DNA of 18,209 nt from Thermoplasmata archaeon. Its GTDB lineage: Archaea > Thermoplasmatota > E2 > UBA202 > JdFR-43. Position numbers and translations under genes: made by a program. The stretch covers positions 1 through 18,209 of the forward strand of contig JAGHBD010000161.1 of the NCBI GenBank assembly GCA_021161135.1, read 5' to 3'. The notes beneath the pieces are model-generated. The model saw only the letters and a program-made list of their open reading frames with translations, was not told where the DNA came from and did no database searches. Below, piece after piece: positions 14,755-18,209 of the stretch; position 1 is the first letter of the stretch, and each line of letters opens with the position of its first letter.

Positions 14755-14757
14755 TCT

Positions 14758-15135
14758 TTACTCAATTATTTTGGCATATTCTTCGGCCGAAAGCAATTCT
14801 TTTAACTCCCCCTCATTTTCTATACTCATTTCCACAATCCAGCCATCATCGTAGGGCGAGGAATTTATCAAGCCGGGCTCATCATTCAGCTTTTCATTTA
14901 CAGCTGTAATTTTGCCAGTTACAGGAGCATATATCTCTGCAACTGATTTAACCGACTCAAGCGTCGCCATAACCTCTCCTTTTTTGAATTCTTTTCCCAC
15001 TTCTGGCAGTTCAACATAAACAACATCTGTTAAACTTTCTTGGGCGTGGTCAGTTATACCGATCCTTGCCACACCGTTCTTTTTCAAAACCCATTCATGC
15101 GTCTTTGTATAAAGAAGATTGTCTCTAATTTCCAT
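14758..15135 (-). CDS. gcvH: Glycine cleavage system H protein
   Basis: Lipoyl carrier protein that shuttles the aminomethyl group in glycine cleavage, or serves as a general lipoyl-relay protein. The 125 residues cover the whole family, with TKTHEWV near the start, GITDHAQESLTDVVYVELP, the lipoylated Lys63 in TLESVKSVAEIYAP and GLINSSPYDDGWIVEM. The start at 15135 (MEIRDNLLY) is supported by the family N-terminus and a TATA-like element about 23 bases upstream; the open frame extends to 15174. P, T and L proteins and lipoate ligase genes are not in the window. It appears to head the peptide-uptake operon; glycine released from peptides is a possible link, but this is inference. Confidence 0.95.
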   Translation of the reverse strand: MEIRDNLLYTKTHEWVLKKNGVARIGITDHAQESLTDVVYVELPEVGKEFKKGEVMATLESVKSVAEIYAPVTGKITAVNEKLNDEPGLINSSPYDDGWIVEMSIENEGELKELLSAEEYAKIIE

Positions 15136-15154
15136 GCAATGGTAATGAAAAAAT

Positions 15155-15162
15155 GAATTTAA
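15155..15162 (-). promoter_or_regulatory. Possible TATA box for gcvH
   Basis: TTAAATTC on the minus strand, centred about 23 bases before the gcvH ATG. The sequence match is moderate. The rest of the 171-base gap to 15306 shows no recognisable gene. Confidence 0.4.
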
Positions 15163-15277
15163 CTTTTTTGACATTTTTAGTTATAGTGACAGTGATGAAA
15201 GAAATGGAGAAAGAATAAAAAGGAAAAAAAGTTCGCTCATTTTTCATTCTACTATTTTAGTGGAAATTTATCAGAAC

Positions 15278-15285
15278 ATATTTAA
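15278..15285 (+). promoter_or_regulatory. TATA box for the RCK_C membrane protein gene
   Basis: ATATTTAA centred about 25 bases upstream of the GTG at 15307, supporting that GTG as a leaderless start. Confidence 0.5.
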
Positions 15286-15306
15286 CTGGTTAATCCATAT
15301 AACTCC

Positions 15307-16110
15307 GTGATTGCACTCATCTCATTGCTCATAGTCATAGTTGTGTCGATAATTATTGTTAGAATAGGTGCTGTTGCCTTAGAAATGACGGGATTGTCGA
15401 GAGAAATGGCTTCTTTTCAGGCACAATCTGCTTTTACAGGAACAGGTTTCACAACATCAGAATCAGAATATGTTGTATCTCACCCTGTAAGAAGAAAAAT
15501 AATACGAACTCTTATTTTCATAGGTAATGCAGGAATTGTTTCTGCAATGGCAACCCTTGTTTTAACCTTCATGGGACAAACAAAAGAGGAGGCAACAGCA
15601 CGCCTTCTCTGGCTTCTTGTTGGTCTCGTCGCCATCTATCTCTTTGCTCGCTCGAAGATGATAGATAAGGGGATGAGATGGCTCATAAAAAAAGCGCTTG
15701 AGAGATTCACTAGTTTAAAAGTTTATGATTATGAGCAATTGCTTGGGCTGAGCAAGGGTTATTCCATAGGAGAATTTACGGTAAAAGCAAGAAGTTGGTG
15801 TGAAAATAAGACTCTCAAACAGCTGCAGCTTGATAAAGAAGGGATATTGATACTGGGCATATACAGGAAGAGGAGGGGGAAGGAGGAATTTATTGGAGCT
15901 CCTCATGGAAGCACCAAAATATTGAGAGGGGATAAAATTGTCTGTTATGGGCCAGAGGAAGCAATAAAGAATCTATCGAAGAGAATAAGAGGGAGGGCAG
16001 GTGATAGACAGCATGAAAAGGCAATGGAGGAAGAGAAGATAAGAAAGGAGGAACAGGATAGAAAAATAGAGGAAATGGAAAGAGAGGAAAAAGAGGGAAA
16101 ATCTGGGTGA
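15307..16110 (+). CDS. Membrane protein with C-terminal RCK_C (TrkA-C) domain
   Basis: Likely ion-transport-related membrane protein; the exact function is not known. The 267 residues comprise a membrane helix at about 1-20, a loop with SAFTGTGFTTSESEYVVSHP, two more helices at about 68-90 and 97-113, and an RCK_C domain at about 145-225 (GYSIGEFTVKARSWCENKTL, ILGIYRKRRGKEEFIGAPHG, LRGDKIVCYGPEEA). RCK_C domains bind small ligands such as nucleotides and regulate K+ channels and carboxylate transporters. The last 40 residues are almost all charged (Glu, Lys, Arg) and probably helical. Translation starts at GTG with a TATA box 25 bases before it. It lacks the TrkA NAD-binding fold and is too small for a complete TrkH/KtrB pore. 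Confidence 0.75.
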   Translation: MIALISLLIVIVVSIIIVRIGAVALEMTGLSREMASFQAQSAFTGTGFTTSESEYVVSHPVRRKIIRTLIFIGNAGIVSAMATLVLTFMGQTKEEATARLLWLLVGLVAIYLFARSKMIDKGMRWLIKKALERFTSLKVYDYEQLLGLSKGYSIGEFTVKARSWCENKTLKQLQLDKEGILILGIYRKRRGKEEFIGAPHGSTKILRGDKIVCYGPEEAIKNLSKRIRGRAGDRQHEKAMEEEKIRKEEQDRKIEEMEREEKEGKSG

Positions 16111-16137
16111 TTTCTATTTTTCATAATATTAAAATAG
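16111..16137. terminator. T-rich region between convergent transcripts
   Basis: On the plus strand, TTTCTATTTTTC follows the stop of the RCK_C gene. On the minus strand, CTATTTTAATATT follows the tRNA 3' end. Both could serve as archaeal oligo-T terminators in this 27-base gap. Confidence 0.35.
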
Positions 16138-16222
16138 CGCTGAGGGGGGGATTTGAACCCCCGCGGTGCCAAGCACCACAGGCTCTCCAGGCCTGCGCCT
16201 TTCCGGGCTAGGCTACCTCAGC
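16138..16222 (-). tRNA. tRNA-Ser (GGA anticodon)
   Basis: An 85-base tRNA reading UCC/UCU serine codons. It folds fully: acceptor stem GCTGAGG with CCTCAGC, D-stem GCC with GGC, anticodon stem CAGGC with GCCTG around loop CTGGAGA, a long variable arm (GGTGC with GCACC around TTG), and T-stem GGGGG with CCCCC around TTCAAAT. The long variable arm and the G discriminator base fit serine identity. No intron is present and CCA is not encoded. Its first five bases overlap the last codons and stop of cbf5 on the same strand. A weak TATA-like stretch (16243-16250) inside cbf5 could drive it separately. Confidence 0.96.
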
Positions 16223-17192
16223 GTGATTTCTTCCACATGGGAGGATATGTTCCTTTTTTCATAAGCACCCTTTTTGTATCAGCTGCAATGCCTTTGTCTT
16301 TTTCCATTATATCACGCGTCGCCATTAAAGCTTTCGCTATTGCAACAGCCTCACCTTTTAAAGTTTTTATCACAACTATATCTCCCTCCTTTATACCTGT
16401 ATCTACTTGTGCAACACCAGGCAAAGCCAAATCGGCGCCATGGCAAATGGCATCGACAGCAGAATCTTTTATTACGATTGCTGGCAAATGGTTCAACAAA
16501 TCCTCCATGGGGCGGAGATATTTTCTTAGCTCATTTTCATATCCATCCTCCTTCCAGAAAATATAGGCATCGAGTAAATCTTGCAGTATAACAGCTTCAT
16601 TTTCATCAAACATTCCGCTCTTTGTTCTCCTAAGCTCTTCCATATGGGCGCCCACACCAAGTTTTTTTCCTATGTCTTTACATAAAACCCTTATATATGT
16701 TCCTCCCTCGCAACCCACCTTAAAAAGCACATCTTTTCCATCAACTTCTATTATATTGAGGTAATATATGCGGCGTTGTCTGAGCTGTCGTTTCACCGCC
16801 GCTTCTTTGGGGGGCATCTGCCATATCTTACCAATGAAACTTTTCATGGTTTCCTTCAACTTTTTCTTGCTTACCTCACCATGCAAGCGCATAACACAAA
16901 CGTATTCCTTCATTGCCCCGTGCATTAAGCCAATGACTTTCGTTGCATTTTGAAGGGCTATTGGCAGCACACCTGTAACATTCGGATCCAATGTGCCACC
17001 ATGCCCCGCCTTGTCAATATGTAAAATTTCCTTAACCCATGCTGTAACCTGATGAGATGTTGGGCCAGATGGCTTATCAACAATAACAATTCCATTTTCG
17101 AGTAACTCTTCAATACTCCTTTTACTCGGCTCCTTTCCAAAGAATGGATTTGTCTCTGCATCCTCTTTTATTAATCTCCTTCTTCCATGCAT
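16218..17192 (-). CDS. cbf5: Archaeal pseudouridine synthase Cbf5/TruB
   Basis: Catalytic subunit of H/ACA RNPs that converts uridine to pseudouridine in rRNA, and can act on U55 of tRNA. The 324 residues contain a basic N-terminus, the TruB core with IVIVDKPSGPTSHQV, the catalytic Asp69 in GHGGTLDPNVTGVLP, GTYIRVLCKDIG and VGAHMEELRRTKSG. A C-terminal PUA domain spans about 245-315 (LPAIVIKDSAVDAICHGADL, GDIVVIKTLKGEAVAI). The length matches archaeal Cbf5. A TATA box lies 26 bases before the ATG at 17192, so a leaderless transcript is predicted. The stop codon TGA (16218-16220) lies inside the acceptor stem of the downstream tRNA-Ser. Nop10, Gar1 and L7Ae genes are not here. Confidence 0.95.
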   Translation of the reverse strand: MHGRRRLIKEDAETNPFFGKEPSKRSIEELLENGIVIVDKPSGPTSHQVTAWVKEILHIDKAGHGGTLDPNVTGVLPIALQNATKVIGLMHGAMKEYVCVMRLHGEVSKKKLKETMKSFIGKIWQMPPKEAAVKRQLRQRRIYYLNIIEVDGKDVLFKVGCEGGTYIRVLCKDIGKKLGVGAHMEELRRTKSGMFDENEAVILQDLLDAYIFWKEDGYENELRKYLRPMEDLLNHLPAIVIKDSAVDAICHGADLALPGVAQVDTGIKEGDIVVIKTLKGEAVAIAKALMATRDIMEKDKGIAADTKRVLMKKGTYPPMWKKSR

Positions 17193-17213
17193 TGCTATCC
17201 CTCAATACAAGAG

Positions 17214-17223
17214 ATATATAAAA
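17214..17223 (-). promoter_or_regulatory. TATA box for cbf5
   Basis: TTTTATATAT on the minus strand, centred about 26 bases upstream of the ATG at 17192, one of the best TATA matches in the window. Confidence 0.65.
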
Positions 17224-17278
17224 GCTTTTGAATGAGATGTTGCCACCAACGCTTCAAAAATGAAAATAGGGAAAGAGA

Positions 17279-18209
17279 TCATGCATTTTTCTTTCTTCTA
17301 AACCATATTATCATAGCTAATGAAGCAATGATAGCAACAAACTCAAATCCTGGTTGCTTTCCTCCATTCCCTTCCTCTTTTTCTATTCCTAATGTTTCCA
17401 TAGCATCTTCAAAACTATCCCATATATCCTCAAGCTCCTTATCCTTATAACTGCTTACATCTATGCTTTCTTCTGTTACAACAGCTTTCTTATTCTTCTC
17501 CACTTCCTCATAGCTTATTCCATTATCAACGCCCACGCTCCCATTCATTACATACAGCCTTGCTGTCTCATTTTCCACACTTAAAACAAACTCGCTATGA
17601 GGAGTGATTTTAATTTTATCTCCTGCTTTATATGCTGTTCCAGAATTGCTTTTAACAATAACACTACCCTGCACAACTTTTATCCCATCCTTTTCAAATT
17701 CAATTATTGCGCTGCCTATCCACTTATACATTGCAAGAATCTCTTCCATTGGATTTCCATTTAAATCAAATAGAATCATATAAACTCCTCCTCCCTGACC
17801 GAAATCTGCTGTTATTTCTGTATTTTTATCAATGAAAATACAGCATGCCATTCCATCTGAAACATCCGTAGCACTATAATCCGGCTCTTCAACTGTATAT
17901 GATATATTGCCTACTTTTACTTCTACAGTTGTAAACCATGGTGGCTCAACAGCTATGAGCAATGGATATCCATACAATCCTTCTATTTCACCAACATAAA
18001 GATTACCATGCAGATATACTCCACAGTTATATCCTCCATTCCATGTTAAATCAACAATAGATAGCTCATATCTGCATTCTGGCTCGATGGCAACAATTAA
18101 AGGAATTACATCATGTATTGAATATGGATAATGCTTCAGATATTTGTTACATAGCTCACATGCTTTAGCAAAAATTTCATATGTTTTTGTCTGGGCATCA
18201 TCATATTTC
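17279..18209 (-). CDS. Surface protein with FecR-like region and PGF-CTERM tail (5' end cut by window edge)
   Basis: Probable cell-surface protein; function not recognised. The frame is open from the right edge, giving 309 visible residues, and the true start lies outside. The upstream part is rich in beta strands and contains five or more cysteines (KACELCNKYL, EPECRYEL, NGGYNCGVYL, GMACCIF), unusual for this window and suggestive of disulfides. A FecR-like segment follows (VQGSVIVKSNSGTAYKAGDK, FVLSVENETARLYVMNGSVG). The C-terminus has an acidic linker, then PGFEFVAIIASLAMIIWF and RRKK: a PGF motif, a membrane helix and a basic end. That is the layout of PGF-CTERM signals processed by archaeosortase A, predicting surface attachment. 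Confidence 0.7.
   Translation of the reverse strand, partial: KYDDAQTKTYEIFAKACELCNKYLKHYPYSIHDVIPLIVAIEPECRYELSIVDLTWNGGYNCGVYLHGNLYVGEIEGLYGYPLLIAVEPPWFTTVEVKVGNISYTVEEPDYSATDVSDGMACCIFIDKNTEITADFGQGGGVYMILFDLNGNPMEEILAMYKWIGSAIIEFEKDGIKVVQGSVIVKSNSGTAYKAGDKIKITPHSEFVLSVENETARLYVMNGSVGVDNGISYEEVEKNKKAVVTEESIDVSSYKDKELEDIWDSFEDAMETLGIEKEEGNGGKQPGFEFVAIIASLAMIIWFRRKKNA

Noticed and set aside
15136..15174. Longer N-terminus for GcvH starting at 15174
   Set aside because: The added 13 residues are absent from the family as I know it, and the TATA-like element lies within them.
15192..15198. C-box-like GTGATGA in the gcvH/RCK_C gap, possible C/D box sRNA
   Set aside because: No D box (CTGA) is found within a sensible distance and no terminal stem is visible.

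Overview
The window is compact archaeal DNA, most likely from a euryarchaeon of the Thermoplasmatota type; this placement is inferred and not proven. Archaeal markers are a prefoldin beta subunit, the H/ACA pseudouridine synthase Cbf5, a DGGGP synthase for ether lipids, a stand-alone LigD-type phosphoesterase, a Memo-family protein, TATA boxes 20-27 bases before start codons, and a C-terminal PGF-CTERM-like surface anchor. A soluble group 3b [NiFe] hydrogenase, secreted peptidases and an oligopeptide transporter suggest an anaerobic peptide-using heterotroph. The base composition is AT-rich and looks even across the window. I see no mobile element, CRISPR array or prophage, so this reads as ordinary chromosome.

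Layout. 1-1448 (minus): the start of an Hsp20 chaperone (running off the left edge) and a UbiA-family prenyltransferase. 1586-5986 (plus): a tightly packed hydrogenase operon hydB-hydG-hydD-hydA followed by its maturation protease. 5960-7618 (minus): a secreted seven-repeat beta-propeller protein and a LigD-like 3'-phosphoesterase. 7681-9637: prefoldin beta, Memo, OsmC and a winged-helix regulator in alternating orientation. 9690-10550 (plus): a cytosolic thioredoxin overlapping a lipoprotein thioredoxin. 10543-15135 (minus): gcvH, OPT transporter, PqqD-like protein, exported pyroglutamyl peptidase and exported M28 aminopeptidase. 15278-16110 (plus): a three-helix membrane protein with an RCK_C domain. 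16138-17223 (minus): cbf5, whose stop codon lies inside a tRNA-Ser(GGA) gene. 17279-18209 (minus): the C-terminal part of a surface protein with a FecR-like region and a PGF-CTERM tail.

How the genes work together. The hydrogenase operon should make a cytosolic NAD(P)-linked H2-evolving or sulfur-reducing enzyme, with its own endopeptidase to trim HydA. The minus-strand cluster looks like a peptide-feeding module: exported M28 and pyroglutamyl peptidases cut peptides outside the cell and the OPT permease imports them. The paired thioredoxins, one soluble and one membrane-anchored, with a divergent regulator, look like a thiol-redox unit.

Expression style is consistent. Genes that begin a transcript mostly have a TATA box 23-27 bases before the start codon and no Shine-Dalgarno site, so they are probably leaderless. 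Genes inside operons overlap their upstream neighbour and mostly carry purine-rich ribosome-binding sites. No gene-free stretch exceeds 300 bases; the longest gaps, about 170 bases at 1449-1615 and 15136-15306, hold divergent promoters.
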